Shown: in pieces, positions 1-11,169 of the stretch
Numbering within the stretch: the stretch's first letter is position 1
Layout: the number at the start of each line of letters is the position of its first letter
NCBI GenBank assembly: GCA_901472455.1
Contig: LR590464.1
Location: 2,728,001-2,792,000 of the forward strand
Origin: Leclercia adecarboxylata
GTDB taxonomy: Bacteria; Pseudomonadota; Gammaproteobacteria; Enterobacterales; Enterobacteriaceae
Direction: 5' to 3'
DNA: 64,000 bases
Notes under the pieces: generated by a model
Told to the model about the DNA's origin: nothing
The model's database searches: none
The model's input: only the letters and a program-made list of their open reading frames with translations
Translations under genes and position numbers: made by a program

Positions 1-968
1 AGCTTAAGTGCGGTACGCACCGCGAACGTCGGTGAATGGCGCTTTCTGGTTGTTGATTTCGTAGTAATAAGTACACAGATACGGGTCAACGTGGCACTTC
101 AGCTGGGATCTCTTTTTTCAGTTTCTGGAACAGTTCGATCGGCATGTTGTTATAGGTCATGTCGATTTCGCCGCTGCGGTAGCGGTTAACGTCAGTCACT
201 TCAGACGAGATTGGCAGGTAGGTAACCTGGTTGATAACGGTCTTCGCGTTATCCCAGTAGTTGGTATTACGCTCCAGATCGATACGTTCGTTAACAACCC
301 AGGCTTTCAGCTTATAGGCGCCGTTAGTAATGATATTGGCAGGCTGGGTCCACTTCTCACCGAATTTTTCAACCGCGGCTTTAGGCACCGGGGAAACGGA
401 CGGGTGTACCAACAGTTTGTAGAAATAAGGTACTGGCTCGCTCAGGGTGACTTCGAAGGTATTGTCATCGATCGCTTTTACGCCGAGGTCGGTAATCGGT
501 TTTTTGCCGGTGATGATGTCATCAATATTGGCGATGTGGCCATACTGCAGATAGCTCGCGTACGGAGAGGCGGTGTTTGGATCCGCCAGGCGCTGCCAGC
601 TATAAACGAAATCTTGTGCGGTAACCGGGGAACCATCAGACCATTTTGCGTCTTTACGCAGGTGGAAGGTCCAGACTTTAAAATCTTTGTTTTCCCATTT
701 TTCGGCAACCCCGGGCAACCGGGGTGGCCGTCTACGTCAGTAACCAGCAGACCTTCGAAACAGGTCGCGGTTAACGTTAGACTCCGGTACACCTTCAATT
801 TTGTGCGGATCCAGAGACTGAACCTCAGCACCGTTGTTACGCACCAGCGTTTGCTTCTCCGCCAGTTGAACCCCAGCAGGTACGTCAGCAGCCATTGCAA
901 CGTTGGCCCGCGATTAGCGCAGTTAGAATTCCCGCCGCGACCAGACTTTTTTTTGTGATGATGGACAT
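1..968 (-). CDS. oppA: Oligopeptide ABC transporter periplasmic binding protein OppA (N-terminal ~60%, cut by left edge)
   Basis: OppA captures oligopeptides in the periplasm and delivers them to the OppBCDF importer. The frame starts at an ATG (966-968) preceded by GGAG and begins MSIITKKSLVAAG, a typical Sec signal peptide. Long blocks match E. coli OppA, for example DLFEGLLVTDVDGHPG, KWSDGSPVTAQDFVYSWQR and NRYRSGEIDM, and the gene runs off the left end. At least four frame breaks (near 900, 770, 715 and 105) interrupt the reading, so the protein can only be followed by changing frame. I take these as sequencing errors. The divergent neighbourhood oppA/ychE/adhE is the same as in E. coli. 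The leader just upstream of the ATG is CA-rich, which fits the known control of oppA by the sRNA GcvB, but that control is not shown here. Confidence 0.93.
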
Positions 969-1700
969 TGTGTTGATACTCCACTCTTTATAATTACTGG
1001 TTTTTACCAGCCTGTTTAATTCCCCTTTTTGGGGTTCCCTGACAACGTAGGAGTTTATGCTGCTGTCAGGCGTTTTTACTTCTCGCTATCACCGACTTTA
1101 CTATTACTAACGGCTCGTCTGGCCGCCTTGCGTCGATTCTTAACAGACTTTCCCCTGTCGAAGCCTGTCTTAATTCTTTTAGATCAGAACCGTTAATGAA
1201 AAAGATTCTCATCTAATAGATTTCTGCGAAAAATATAAGGCCGGGAAAGTATCAAATGGTTTTCACGGGTGCCAATACATTTTGCAAATTTGTTAACCAA
1301 TTCTCTTTTACGGGAGATACCGTTACTCGGTGGGCTACCCTGCCGCCGCATCAAAAGCGGAAAAAAGCTTCGCTATTCAATGGGATGTAGAAGGTTTACT
1401 CGACGATTGCGTCGCTGTGCTGAAGACGAAGCGTTGTTTGTACAAAAAATTAACAACTGTCTATTATTTAGCACATTCATCTAAATCATTTACCAAATTA
1501 CTAATATCATCTCAGTTATCTCGCAGCAAGCCCCCAGAGTATCGTGTGAGTAAAATAACAGTGATATTGCGTGGATTGTGTACAGTGCGATACAGGTAGG
1601 GTTGGCAAGTCGTTGATAGTTAACAAAACAAAATTATTAGCAAAATTTATTATAGTTAACGCGTTTTTCAACTTTCATTATATGATTTGCTAATATTGAC
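969..1700. other. Long AT-rich gap between oppA and ychE (oppA promoter/leader)
   Basis: About 730 bases with no gene I can support. The oppA leader lies at the left end. It contains a CCTGACA...TGTCAGG inverted repeat (about 1038-1073) and a small CCCC-TTTTT-GGGG hairpin. The middle (1100-1690) is AT-rich. Short open frames at 1269-1599 show no recognisable protein and no convincing ribosome binding site. A long gap here is normal in relatives. Confidence 0.5.
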
Positions 1701-1725
1701 AAAAAAACGGCGCCAGCTGGCGCCG
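1701..1725 (-). terminator. Rho-independent terminator of ychE
   Basis: On the minus strand a GC-rich hairpin, GCGGCGCCAGCTGGCGCCG, is followed directly by seven T residues. It lies 19 bases after the ychE stop codon. Confidence 0.85.
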
Positions 1726-1743
1726 CTCTTTCGTTTGAAAATG

Positions 1744-2393
1744 TTAATTCAATAACCCGGGGAAAATTGATTTCAGCCCGGTAACAATAAATTCAATCCC
1801 CAGCGCCATCAGCAGCAGCCCCATAATACGGGTGATCACGTTAATGCCGGTCTGGCCAAGCAGTCGTACCAGCCAGGGGGCAATACGGAATACGCCCCAA
1901 CAGCAGAACGCAAACAGCGCAATGGCAATCGAGAAGCCAATAAGGTGCATCAGGTTATGGTAGCGCGTTCCCCAGACGATAGTGGAACTGATGGCACCCG
2001 GCCCCGCCATTAAAGGCAAGGCCAGCGGCACCACACCGATACTTTCACGAATAGCGGTCTCTGATTTTTCTTGCTTGTTTTGTTTATCCTCTCCCAGCTT
2101 GCCGCTAATCATCGACATCGCGATTGTCACCACCAGGATCCCCCCGGCAATACGGAACGAATCAATAGAGATGCCAAAAATCTGCAATATAGAGTCGCCA
2201 AGATAGAGGAGAGGTCAGCAGGATGATCGCCACCGACAGGTTTGCCGTCAGGTTGGTCTTATTCCTGGCCAGCGCGGTTTGATAGCTGGTCATGCTAATA
2301 AAGACGGGGAATGATGCCCACCGGATTGACCAGCGCGAAAAGCCCGATAAAAAACTTGAAATAGGTTGGTAAATCAAAGAGCGATAGGCTCAC
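1744..2393 (-). CDS. ychE: MarC-family inner-membrane protein YchE
   Basis: A multi-pass inner-membrane protein of the MarC/UPF0056 family whose function is not established. The C-terminal 147 residues are intact (from QIFGISIDSFRIAGG to FPGLLN) and match E. coli YchE almost exactly. The N-terminal part (PTYFKFFIGLFALVN, then FISMTSYQTALARNKTNL) is also clear but lies in other frames, with breaks near 2200 and 2310. The chosen start is a GTG at 2391-2393 with GGAG seven bases upstream, giving about 215 residues, the usual length. It is transcribed divergently from adhE and ends in its own terminator. The frame breaks are probably sequencing errors. Confidence 0.88.
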
Positions 2394-2870
2394 AGTTAGC
2401 TCCGCTGATAAGCAAGACTCAAGACAACGTTATGGCAACGCCAATAACCGCGCAGAAGATACGCTTTTTATGCATGTACTTCACGACAATATTGCAAATT
2501 ATAGTGATTTGACGCTGTAAAATATTTGTGTACTAAATGCATACCTGTAGTTCAATTGCTTTTGCAATTATTTAACATCTTTGGCAATGCCCCAAAATAC
2601 CCCTGCTGAAAGGTATCAGCTTATGGATAAATTGATACAGATCATGTTTTCCGTACTCAGAAGTGAGTAATCTTGATGACGCCACCACGGAGATTCAGTA
2701 TCTGAACGTAGGCTACTGATGGGAGGCTCTTTTAGTAAATCAGGGGTAAGATAAAAACGTTAACACCTTGTTTTTATGTAAGTTAAGCAAGTGGCAGAGG
2801 CGCTGACTATACTGTTTCCGTGTCGAGCAGCTGATTTACTAAAAGAGTTTAACATTATCAGGAGAGCATT
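2394..2870 (+). promoter_or_regulatory. ychE-adhE divergent regulatory region
   Basis: This 477-base gene-free region holds the promoters of ychE (minus) and adhE (plus). The long adhE upstream region is known in E. coli as the target of several regulators. A near-match to the FNR box lies at 2632-2645 (TTGAT-ACAG-ATCAT, one mismatch to TTGATNNNNATCAA). The 3' part is the structured adhE leader described separately. The adhE ribosome binding site AGGAG is at 2860-2864. Confidence 0.6.
2727..2847 (+). promoter_or_regulatory. adhE leader: perfect 17-bp inverted repeat
   Basis: CTCTTTTAGTAAATCAG at 2727-2743 is the exact reverse complement of CTGATTTACTAAAAGAG at 2831-2847. The arms are 87 bases apart, and the second arm ends 12 bases before the AGGAG of adhE. 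If both arms are transcribed they form a long base-paired stem beside the ribosome binding site. E. coli adhE translation is known to need RNase III cleavage of its leader, and this stem is a natural candidate for that substrate. The pairing is seen directly; the role is inferred. Confidence 0.7.
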
Positions 2871-5559
2871 ATGGCTGTTACTAATGTCGCTGAACTTAAC
2901 GCACTCGTAGAGCGCGTAAAAAAAGCCCAGCGTGAATATGCCAATTTCACCCAAGAACAGGTTGATAAAATCTTCCGCGCCGCCGCTCTGGCTGCTGCAG
3001 ATGCTCGAATCCCTCTCGCTAAATTAGCCGTTGCCGAATCCGGTATGGGTATCGTTGAAGATAAAGTGATTAAAAACCACTTTGCTTCAGAGTATATCTA
3101 CAACGCCTATAAAGATGAGAAGACTTGTGGCGTCCTGTCTGAAGATGACACGTTCGGTACTATCACTATCGCTGAGCCAATCGGCATCATCTGCGGTATC
3201 GTTCCAACAACCAACCCAACTTCTACTGCTATCTTCAAATCGCTCATCAGCCTGAAGACGCGTAACGCAATCATTTTCTCTCCACATCCACGTGCTAAAG
3301 ATGCGACCAATAAAGCGGCCGATATCGTTCTGCAAGCCGCGATCGCTGCAGGCGCACCAAAGGACCTGATCGGCTGGATCGATCAACCTTCTGTGGAGCT
3401 GTCTAACGCACTGATGCACCATCCTGACATTAACCTGATCCTTGCGACCGGTGGTCCAGGCATGGTTAAAGCTGCTTATAGCTCCGGTAAACCGGCTATC
3501 GGCGTAGGGGCAGGTAACACCCCCAGTAGTTATCGACGAAACTGCCGATATCAAACGTGCTGTGGCATCCGTACTGATGTCTAAAACCTTCGATAACGGC
3601 GTTATCTGTGCTTCCGAGCAGTCCGTTGTGGTTTGTGGACTCGGTATACGATGCTGTCCGCGAACGTTTCGCCAGCCACGGCGGCTACATGCTGCAGGGC
3701 CAGGAACTCAAAGCCGTTCAGGACATCATTCTGAAAAATGGCGCACTGAACGCCGCCATCGTTGGTCAGCCAGCGTACAAAATTGCTGAACTGGCAGGCT
3801 TCACCGTTCCAGCTAGCACCAAGATCCTGATCGGCGAAGTGTCAGTGGTTGACGAGAGCGAGCCGTTTGCTCACGAAAAACTGTCACCAACGCTGGCAAT
3901 GTACCGCGCCAAAGATTTCGACGACGCCGTTGTTAAAGCGGAGAAACTGGTCGCCATGGGCGGTATCGGTCATACCTCCTGCCTGTACACTGACCAGGAT
4001 AACCAGCCTGAGCGTGTGGCGCACTTCGGCCAGATGATGAAAACTGCACGTATCCTGATCAACACCCCTGCTTCTCAGGGTGGTATCGGTGATCTGTATA
4101 ACTTTAAACTCGCGCCCTTCCCTGACTCTGGGTTGTGGTTCATGGGGTGGTAACTCCATCTCAGAAAACGTTGGTCCTAAGCACCTGATCAACAAGAAAA
4201 CCGTTGCTAAGCGAGCTGAAAACATGTTGTGGCATAAACTTCCGAAATCTATCTACTTCCGTCGTGGCTCTCTGCCAATCGCGCTGGATGAAGTGATTAC
4301 TGATGGCCACAAACGTGCGCTCATCGTCACTGACCGTTTCCTGTTCAACAACGGCTACGCAGACCAGATCACCTCTGTTCTGAAAGCCGCGGGCGTGGAA
4401 ACTGAAGTGTTCTTCGAAGTTGAAGCTGACCCAACCCTTTCTGTTGTACGCAAAGGCGCAGAGCTGGCGAACTCCTTCAAACCAGACGTGATCATCGCGC
4501 TGGGCGGCGGCTCCCCAATGGATGCAGCCAAAATCATGTGGGTTATGTACGAGCATCCAGAAACGCACTTCGAAGAACTGGCGCTGCGCTTTATGGATAT
4601 CCGTAAACGTATCTACAAGTTCCCGAAAATGGGCGTGAAAGCGAAAATGATCGCCGTCACCACCACATCCGGTACCGGTTCTGAAGTAACGCCGTTTGCG
4701 GTTGTAACCGACGATGCAACCGGTCAGAAATACCCACTGGCAGACTATGCCCTGACCCCAGATATGGCGATTGTTGATGCCAACCTGGTCATGGACATGC
4801 CGAAATCACTCTGCGCATTCGGTGGTCTGGATGCGGTAACTCACGCCCCTGGAAGCTTACGTTTCTGTTCTGGCGTCTGAGTTCTCTGACGGCCAGGCTC
4901 TGCAGGCACTTAAGCTGCTGAAAGAGAACCTGCCAGCGTCTTATAACGAAGGCTCTAAGAACCCGGTTGCCCGTGAGCGTGTGCACAGTGCTGCTACCAT
5001 CGCCGGTATCGCGTTTGCTAACGCCTTCCTGGGTGTGTGTCACTCCATGGCGCACAAGCTGGGTTCTCAGTTCCACATTCCTCACGGTCTGGCGAACGCC
5101 CTGCTTATCTCTAACGTTATCCGTTATAACGCTAACGACAACCCGACCAAGCAGACTGCATTCAGCCAGTATGACCGTCCACAGGCTCGTCGTCGCTATG
5201 CAGAAATCGCTGATCACCTGGGCCTGAGCGCACCTGGTGACCGCACTGCGGCGAAGATCGAGAAGCTGCTGGGCTGGCTGGATAGCATCAAAGCTGAACT
5301 GGGTATTCCTAAGTCTATTCGCGAAGCTGGTGTTCAGGAAGCTGACTTCCTGGCACACGTAGACAAGCTGTCTGAAGATGCATTTGATGACCAGTGTACT
5401 GGTGCGAACCCGCGCTACCCACTGATCGCCGAGCTGAAACAGATCCTGCTGGATACCTACTACGGCCGTGAATACTCTGAAGGCGTAGCTGCACCAGCGG
5501 CACAACCTGCAGTAGTCGCGTCAGTTAAAGCGGATAAGAAAGCGAAGAAAAGCGCTTAA
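2871..5559 (+). CDS. adhE: Bifunctional acetaldehyde-CoA/alcohol dehydrogenase AdhE
   Basis: AdhE reduces acetyl-CoA to acetaldehyde and then ethanol with two NADH, regenerating NAD+ in fermentation. It forms long filaments (spirosomes). The N-terminal CoA-acylating aldehyde dehydrogenase half (about residues 1-440) carries the catalytic cysteine in [10 protein letters not shown]. The C-terminal iron alcohol dehydrogenase half carries [10 protein letters not shown] and the metal-binding histidines near [12 protein letters not shown]. Four one-base insertions split the frame: an extra C near 3525, T near 3637, C near 4117 and C near 4848. Removing them gives 894 residues, the family length. 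The tail is rich in alanine and lysine ([10 protein letters not shown]). The start ATG follows AGGAG. The gene stands alone and ends in a strong terminator. Confidence 0.96.
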
Positions 5560-5572
5560 TTAATCGCTAAAT

Positions 5573-5600
5573 AAAAAACCCGCCTTGGCGGGTTTTTTTA
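5573..5600 (+). terminator. Rho-independent terminator of adhE
   Basis: The hairpin AACCCGCC-TTG-GCGGGTT is followed by a run of T residues, starting 14 bases after the adhE stop codon. Confidence 0.9.
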
Positions 5601-5643
5601 TGTCTGTTATTCAGGAAAGAACAGAGGGCGCAGAAATAGCGGG

Positions 5644-6258
5644 TTAACGACGGCAGGCATCCTGAATGGCCGTCAGGGAGCCTACAACCAGCGCCTCTTT
5701 ATAATGCTTACGACACACGGAGACATAGCGTTCATTACCGCCAATCACCACCTGTTCGCCTTCTGCATAAGGTTTACCAGCCTGATCCAGGCGCAGCACC
5801 ATACTCGCTTTACGGCCGCAGAAACAGATGGTTTTCAATTCAACCAGTTTATCTGACCAGGCCAGTAAATACTGGCTGCCAATAAAGAGTTCGCCACGAA
5901 AATCAGTACGCAGGCCGTAACAAAGCACCGGAATATCCAGCTCGTCCACCACTTCTGATAACTCATGAACCTGCTGACGGGTTAAAAACTGACTCTCATC
6001 CACCAGAACACAATGTACAGGCTGTCTGGCAACCTCTGCGCGGATCTCTTCCAGCAGATTGGTTTGCGGGTTATATAGCTTGGCCGGTGAGGAGAGACCA
6101 ATTCGCGAGCTAACCTTTCCGCTACCAAAACGGTCATCTATCTCTGCGGTGTAAACCAGGGTCTGCATACCGCGCTCCTGGTAATTGTACGAGGATTGCA
6201 GTAATGCGGTCGACTTACCTGCGTTCATTGCTGAGTAGTAGAAATACAGTTGTGCCAT
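5644..6258 (-). CDS. tdk: Thymidine kinase
   Basis: Phosphorylates thymidine to dTMP in the pyrimidine salvage pathway, in the cytoplasm. The 204-residue frame is intact and matches the family length. The P-loop is at the N-terminus ([13 protein letters not shown]), the catalytic glutamate lies in LVDESQFL, and zinc-binding cysteines are present in CFCGRKA. It is transcribed divergently from hns, as in E. coli. Nothing in the sequence is unusual. Confidence 0.97.
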   Translation of the reverse strand: MAQLYFYYSAMNAGKSTALLQSSYNYQERGMQTLVYTAEIDDRFGSGKVSSRIGLSSPAKLYNPQTNLLEEIRAEVARQPVHCVLVDESQFLTRQQVHELSEVVDELDIPVLCYGLRTDFRGELFIGSQYLLAWSDKLVELKTICFCGRKASMVLRLDQAGKPYAEGEQVVIGGNERYVSVCRKHYKEALVVGSLTAIQDACRR

Positions 6259-6807
6259 TGGCCGTTAAACCCTAATCATTGTGTATTATTACCGATGCGC
6301 GATTGTACCATATTTTGTCTGGTCTTCCGTGCTGTAGCGCGCTTTGCGGGCGATGTGACGCATTTTTATCACGTGCAGGATATACACCAGGCGGTGTGAA
6401 GAGAGTGTAAGAGCATGAATTGAAGTACAGTATTAAAAACGGTAAGTTCAGGAAAATCCTATTATTTTAATGGCGTGACCGGGCCAAAAATGAAGCAGGA
6501 ATAATTAGCAATTTCAGCGAGCAGTTGTCTTTTCAACACTAATACAAAAGGTTGATATTTATCCGGAGTAAGAATAATCGCGAACAAAATTGCCCCTCAA
6601 AAAAGAGTTCACCGTCAGGTTTACAACGCATCTTTTGATAACGTGGTCCTCATTTCACCCTTAGAATTTAAGTTAGCGGTATTAATAATAGAGACAAATA
6701 TTAGGTGTTTTTTGAATTCCTTACATTCTGGCCTATTGCATATATGAATTTATGCCTCTATTATTACTTCAACAAACCCCCCACATTATAAGTTTGAGAT
6801 TACTACA
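6259..6807. promoter_or_regulatory. tdk-hns divergent promoter region
   Basis: This 549-base region has no gene. The part before hns (about 6400-6807) is strongly AT-rich with A and T tracts, which fits the known negative autoregulation of hns by H-NS binding to curved AT-rich DNA. I see no single clear operator motif and no small RNA with a terminator here. Confidence 0.55.
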
Positions 6808-7221
6808 ATGAGCGAAGCACTTAAAATTCTGAACAACATCCGTACTCTTCGTGCCCAGGCGAGAGAATGTACTCTGGAAACGCTGGAAGAAATGCTGGAA
6901 AAATTAGAAGTTGTTGTTAATGAGCGTCGTGAAGAAGAAAACGCCGCAGCAGCTGAAATCGAAGAACGTACACGTAAACTGCAGCAATATCGTGAAATGC
7001 TGATTGCTGATGGTATTGATCCAAACGAATTGCTGAACAGCATGGCTGCCGCTAAAACAGGCACCAAAGCTAAACGCGCTGCACGTCCGGCTAAATATAG
7101 CTACATCGATGAGAATGGCGAATCTAAAACCTGGACCGGCCAGGGCCGTACTCCAGCGGTTATCAAAAAAGCCATGGACGAGCAAGGCAAACAACTGGAC
7201 GACTTCCTGATTAAGGATTAA
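6808..7221 (+). CDS. hns: Nucleoid-associated protein H-NS
   Basis: H-NS binds AT-rich and curved DNA, compacts the nucleoid and silences horizontally acquired genes. The frame is intact at 137 residues. The N-terminal coiled-coil oligomerisation region (about 1-80) begins [19 protein letters not shown]. The C-terminal DNA-binding domain carries the family motif TWTGQGRTP, followed by KQLDDFL. The start ATG is followed without ambiguity. It is a single-gene unit with its own terminator, divergent from tdk. Confidence 0.98.
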   Translation: MSEALKILNNIRTLRAQARECTLETLEEMLEKLEVVVNERREEENAAAAEIEERTRKLQQYREMLIADGIDPNELLNSMAAAKTGTKAKRAARPAKYSYIDENGESKTWTGQGRTPAVIKKAMDEQGKQLDDFLIKD

Positions 7222-7236
7222 TTCAGCCAGTTGTCC

Positions 7237-7266
7237 GAAAAATCCCGCTTAATGCGGGATTTTTTA
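7237..7266 (+). terminator. Rho-independent terminator of hns
   Basis: The hairpin AATCCCGC-TTAAT-GCGGGATT is followed by five T residues, just after the hns stop codon. Confidence 0.9.
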
Positions 7267-7368
7267 TGCCTGTATTTTATACGGTGTGACATTCCGTTAC
7301 ATGCTGTCATATAAGCGTTAAGCCTTTCTATAAGCTTCTTCCCGCACGTTAAGGCTGGAAAGCCGCAT

Positions 7369-7406
7369 AAAAAAACCGGTGTAGCCAGGCTATCACCGGT
7401 TTTTTG
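7369..7406 (-). terminator. Terminator of galU (bidirectional shape)
   Basis: The stem ACCGGTG...CACCGGT has A runs on its left and T runs on its right, so it can stop transcription in both directions between the convergent genes hns and galU. Confidence 0.8.
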
Positions 7407-7426
7407 CTTAGCGCATCAGCGCCTGG

Positions 7427-8337
7427 TTAGTTTTTAATGCCCAGCGTCTCTTGCAGCCAGCCTTTAAATTCCTCACCCAGAGACTGGTGGCGAATACCAT
7501 ATTCAACAAAGGCCTGCATATAACCGAGTTTATTACCGCAGTCATGGCTCTTACCTTTCATATGGTAGGCTTCAACGGTCTCTTTCTCGATCAGCATGTC
7601 GATGCCATCGGTCAGCTGAATTTCATCGCCAGCACCTGGAGGTGTTTTCGCCAGCAGTGGCCAAATCTCTGCACTCAGGACATAACGCCCTACTACAGCG
7701 AGATTAGACGGCGCTACATCGGCTTTTGGCTTCTCAACTACGCCTACCATTGGCACGCTGTCGCCCGGCTTCATGTCCACGCCTTTGCAATCAACCACGC
7801 CGTAAGCGGTCACATCTTCAACCGGCTCAACCATGATCTGGCTACTGCCCGTTTCGTCGAAACGTTTAATCATTTCTGCCAGGTTATCCTGGGACAAATC
7901 GGATTCGAATTCGTCGAGAATAACGTCCGGTAAAATAACCGCCACTGGCTCGTTACCAACAACCGGATGGGCACACAGCACTGCATGGCCAAGACCTTTT
8001 GCCAGACCCTGACGAACCTGCATAATAGTGACGTGCGGTGGGCAAAATAGACTGTACTTCTTGCAGAAGCTGACGCTTAACACGTTTTTCCAGCATGGCT
8101 TTCGAGTTCAAAACTGGTATCGAAATGGTTTTCGATAGAGTTTTTGGATGAATGCGTTACCAGCACAATTTCAGTAATGCCAGCAACAATACATTCGTTG
8201 ACCACATACTGGATTAATGGCTTATCAACGAGTGGCAGCATCTCTTTTGGAATTGCCTTCGTTGCTGGCAACATCCTGGTCCCCAACCCGGCAACCGGGA
8301 TAACGGCCTTTGTCACTTTCGAATTTACGGCAGCCAT
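7427..8337 (-). CDS. galU: UTP-glucose-1-phosphate uridylyltransferase GalU
   Basis: Makes UDP-glucose from UTP and glucose-1-phosphate, the precursor for LPS core, osmoregulated glucans, galactose metabolism and trehalose. The N-terminal nucleotidyltransferase signature [16 protein letters not shown] is present, followed by [10 protein letters not shown]. The rest ([18 protein letters not shown] to LQETLGIKN) matches the E. coli protein to its end. The frame changes near 8030-8090 (net two extra bases), which I read as sequencing errors. The intended length is 302 residues. It is convergent with hns and ends at the shared terminator. Confidence 0.94.
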
Positions 8338-8537
8338 TGAAACTCTCCTGTACTGTTCATGTTTTGAACTTTAGTCTGCATTAATAACGCGTTCAGTATA
8401 TCAGCCAGAAGTTGAGGTCCGGGTCTGAAAAGGACGCGCTACCGCTTAATTAGGATAAATACGAAGAAAACGTACACCGATAGTAGCATTGCCGCTGAAA
8501 CGGCGGTAAAGCTATCTACCGTTTAAATCGCAACTGA

Positions 8538-9552
8538 TTATTCCGTGGACAACATTAAGCGCAACCGACCTCCCGTCCCCCAAATTTGGCATTGCCATGA
8601 GGTGCAGCGGTGGCTTATTTGGTTGAGATACGTATTGCCTAACGTTCCTAACGGAACGCCGTTACTCACCTGAATATGATGTTCGCCAGTATTAAGCGTG
8701 GCATTCAGTCCGGCAGAGACCAAAATCAAATTTTTCAGGCCGCTGTGGTAATAACCAACCAGTAACGGAAATTGCCCGGGCAAACTTGCCTGACGCAGCA
8801 GCTGGTTTACCTGTTTAAGTAAACTCCCTAACTCTGGCAGGCGTTGTCCCTGATGAGAAAGTTGTTCCTGGAGCAAGCCATTAAACAGAGCGCGTAATAA
8901 TAACGCCGCCAGCACGCCATTATCCCCCGCACGGGTAACGTCCAGACAATAAAACGCCAGGTCGTTATCAGAGAGTGGGGCGATATCCAGCACCAGGCCC
9001 GGTTGATCGGCGGCCATCAACTGACGGTAATTAACTTTGCACCCGGAGATGTTCTGTTGCACCGGCGGTTGCAGCTCCTGTAAAAGCTTTGCCGCCGCCG
9101 TTGGGTTATTAACCAGTGCATCCCAGTCCTGAAAAAGTCGCTCTTCTTCTTCTACCCGCGAATTAAACATATTGGGGTACAGGCATGCGAGGACAGTTTC
9201 ACGCAGGCGGTTAAGATCCTTCACCGGCTTGAGCAGGACATCCTGCACACCCAGACGCAACGCTTTCGCGATGTCCGCCATATTTTCGGTCGCAGAAATG
9301 ACGAGGATTGGGATCTGGTTTCCCGTATTACGGACATGCTCCACCAGCTTCAGGCCGTTCATACGCGGCATAGCGATATCGCAAATCATTAGATCGGGCT
9401 TAAGCCCTGCCATTTTTTTCCAGAGCGTCGACTCCATCCCCTGCGAGTGCTGTAGTTGCTCCCAGTGATGAAAGCCACGAATCCAGTAGTGAGCGGAAAA
9501 CAGGCTCGTCTTCAACTATAAGAATTTGTTTCCCGGCTAATGGCTGTGTCAT
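8538..9552 (-). CDS. rssB: Response regulator RssB, RpoS proteolysis adaptor
   Basis: RssB binds the stationary-phase sigma factor RpoS and delivers it to the ClpXP protease. Anti-adaptors and phosphorylation modulate it. The receiver domain begins MTQPLAGKQILIVEDEP and carries the phospho-acceptor Asp58 in MICDIAMPRMNG. The C-terminal half resembles a degenerate PP2C phosphatase domain and extends to the stop at 8538. One frame break lies near 9415 (a run of A residues). The ATG at 9550-9552 gives about 337 residues, the family length. It is downstream of rssA on the same strand, as in E. coli, where the two are co-transcribed in part. Confidence 0.94.
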
Positions 9553-9644
9553 GGTTTCTCCCGGCGCTGACAATAGATCAATAGTGGCATGCTATCGGTA
9601 CTATCGCCTGTCAGATTTTGCTGAAGTAATCAAAAAAAGCGTGC

Positions 9645-10549
9645 TCAGGCAGAAGCCCGCACCAAAGGTAATAATTCATCCATTTTCTTTTCGACTGCCT
9701 GCGCGCCAGCAGCTATTGCCGCTTCAGCACGATGGAAATCAAGTGTTGAAATTTGTGGACAAAAAGGTTGAATCAATATATCTGGCGGGTCGCCCGCCAT
9801 TCGATTGCGTTTCAGGCGATTTTCCAGCACTTGAATGGATGTCGTCATAATTTCCATCGCGGTGGGTGCGGCAACCCGTTTACGTGTCGCCGCCCTGCTC
9901 AGGCGTCCACGCAAGCGCTCATGCCACGCGAGATCGTCGAGTGCGCCGTCATCCGTTTGGGTATTTACCGGCATCAGGTCCTGCTGCATCAGATGCGCAT
10001 CATGCTGGAGATCGACCGCAATCACGATATCGGCCCCCATGGCGCGGGTCAGAGAAATTGGAACAGGATTCACAACACCGCCGTCCACCAGCCAGTAGCC
10101 ATTGTGCGGAAACCGGCGCCATCAGACCCGGCATACTACAGGAGGCACGAACGGCAAGATGGATATCGCCTTCGGTGAACCAGATTTCCCGGCCGGTGCT
10201 GAGGTTGGTTGCGACCGCACCGAAAGGCATCAGGCAGCTGGAGAATTCGGTCAGCGGCATTACCTGGCGAAAACCGGTTAAAGACGCGTTCACCGCGTAA
10301 TAATCCGCCACGTTGCCAGGAGAGGTCCATCAGGCGAAGGACGTCCCAGTAGCTAAAGGATCGTACCCAGGTTTCCAGCTCGGGGAGTTTGCCACACGAA
10401 TAGGCGGCCCCTACCAGAGAACCTATTGAGCAGCCTGCGACAAGATCTATTTCGATACCTAAACGTTGTTTGGCATTGATCACACCAATATGCGACCAGC
10501 CCCGGGCTGCTCCTGAGCCCAACGCCAGTCCGATTTTTACTTTTCTCAT
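9645..10549 (-). CDS. rssA: Patatin-like phospholipase family protein RssA
   Basis: A member of the patatin-like alpha/beta hydrolase family. Substrate and role are not known, and the gene is named for its place next to rssB. The oxyanion-hole motif GSGAARGWSHIGV is at the N-terminus, the nucleophile serine lies in GCSIGSLVG, and the catalytic aspartate lies in DGGVVNPVP, so the catalytic dyad is complete. Breaks near 10100 and 10320 change the frame. The intended length is 301 residues, equal to E. coli. The start ATG is at 10547-10549. It is divergent from ychJ. Confidence 0.92.
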
Positions 10550-10663
10550 TAGCCCTGTTTAATGTCCCCTGGATTCCTGGCATAGCGTCATTGCAACCGC
10601 TCAGTTAACATAGTGCTACCCTGGCGTTACGCGCCATTCATTTTTAATTTCAGGAAGAGCATT

Positions 10664-11123
10664 GTGTCACAACTCTGTCCCTGCGGTAGCGCTCTGGAGT
10701 ATAGCCTATGTTTGCCAGCGATATCTTACTGGAGAACAGGTTGCACCGGACCCGGCCTCACTTATGCGGTCCCGTTATGCCGCTTTTGTGATGCGGGACG
10801 CAGACTACCTGGTTAAGACCTGGCATCCCTCCTGCCATGCTACTGATTTTCGTCAGGAGATCGAGTCCGGCTTTGCGAATACGCAGTGGTCCGGCCTGAC
10901 TCAGTACGAAACGGCAACGGGTAAGGATGAGAACGAAGGATTCGTCAGTTTTGTTGCCCGTTTTACCGAGCATGGTAAGGCAGGTGCCATCATCGAACGC
11001 TCACGTTTCTTAAAGGAGGGTGGACGGTGGTACTATATTGACGGTACGCGTCCACAGTTCGGTCGTAATGACCCCTGCCCCTGTGGTTCGGGGTAAAAAT
11101 TTAAAAAGTGTTGCGGGCAATAA
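10664..11123 (+). CDS. ychJ: SEC-C motif protein YchJ (UPF0225)
   Basis: A small protein of unknown function carrying a zinc-binding cysteine motif at each end: [10 protein letters not shown] at the start and a SEC-C motif, DPCPCGSG then KKFKKCCGQ, at the end. SEC-C is the zinc motif found at the SecA C-terminus. The start is a GTG at 10664 after AGGAAGAG. The middle ([23 protein letters not shown]) matches E. coli YchJ. Frame breaks near 10710 and 11093 separate the two ends. The intended length is 152 residues. It precedes purU by 46 bases on the same strand. Confidence 0.9.
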
Positions 11124-11169
11124 GGCCTGACGACACCTTTTCAGCAAACACGCAAAGGATTTTCCGGCA

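Noticed and set aside
1269..1599. Short overlapping open frames upstream of oppA
   Set aside because: Low-complexity, no domain, no ribosome binding site of note, and in AT-rich non-coding sequence.
2871..5559. adhE as a pseudogene or phase-variable gene
   Set aside because: All four breaks are single extra bases in C or T runs, protein similarity continues unbroken across them, and the same error type affects essential genes throughout the window.
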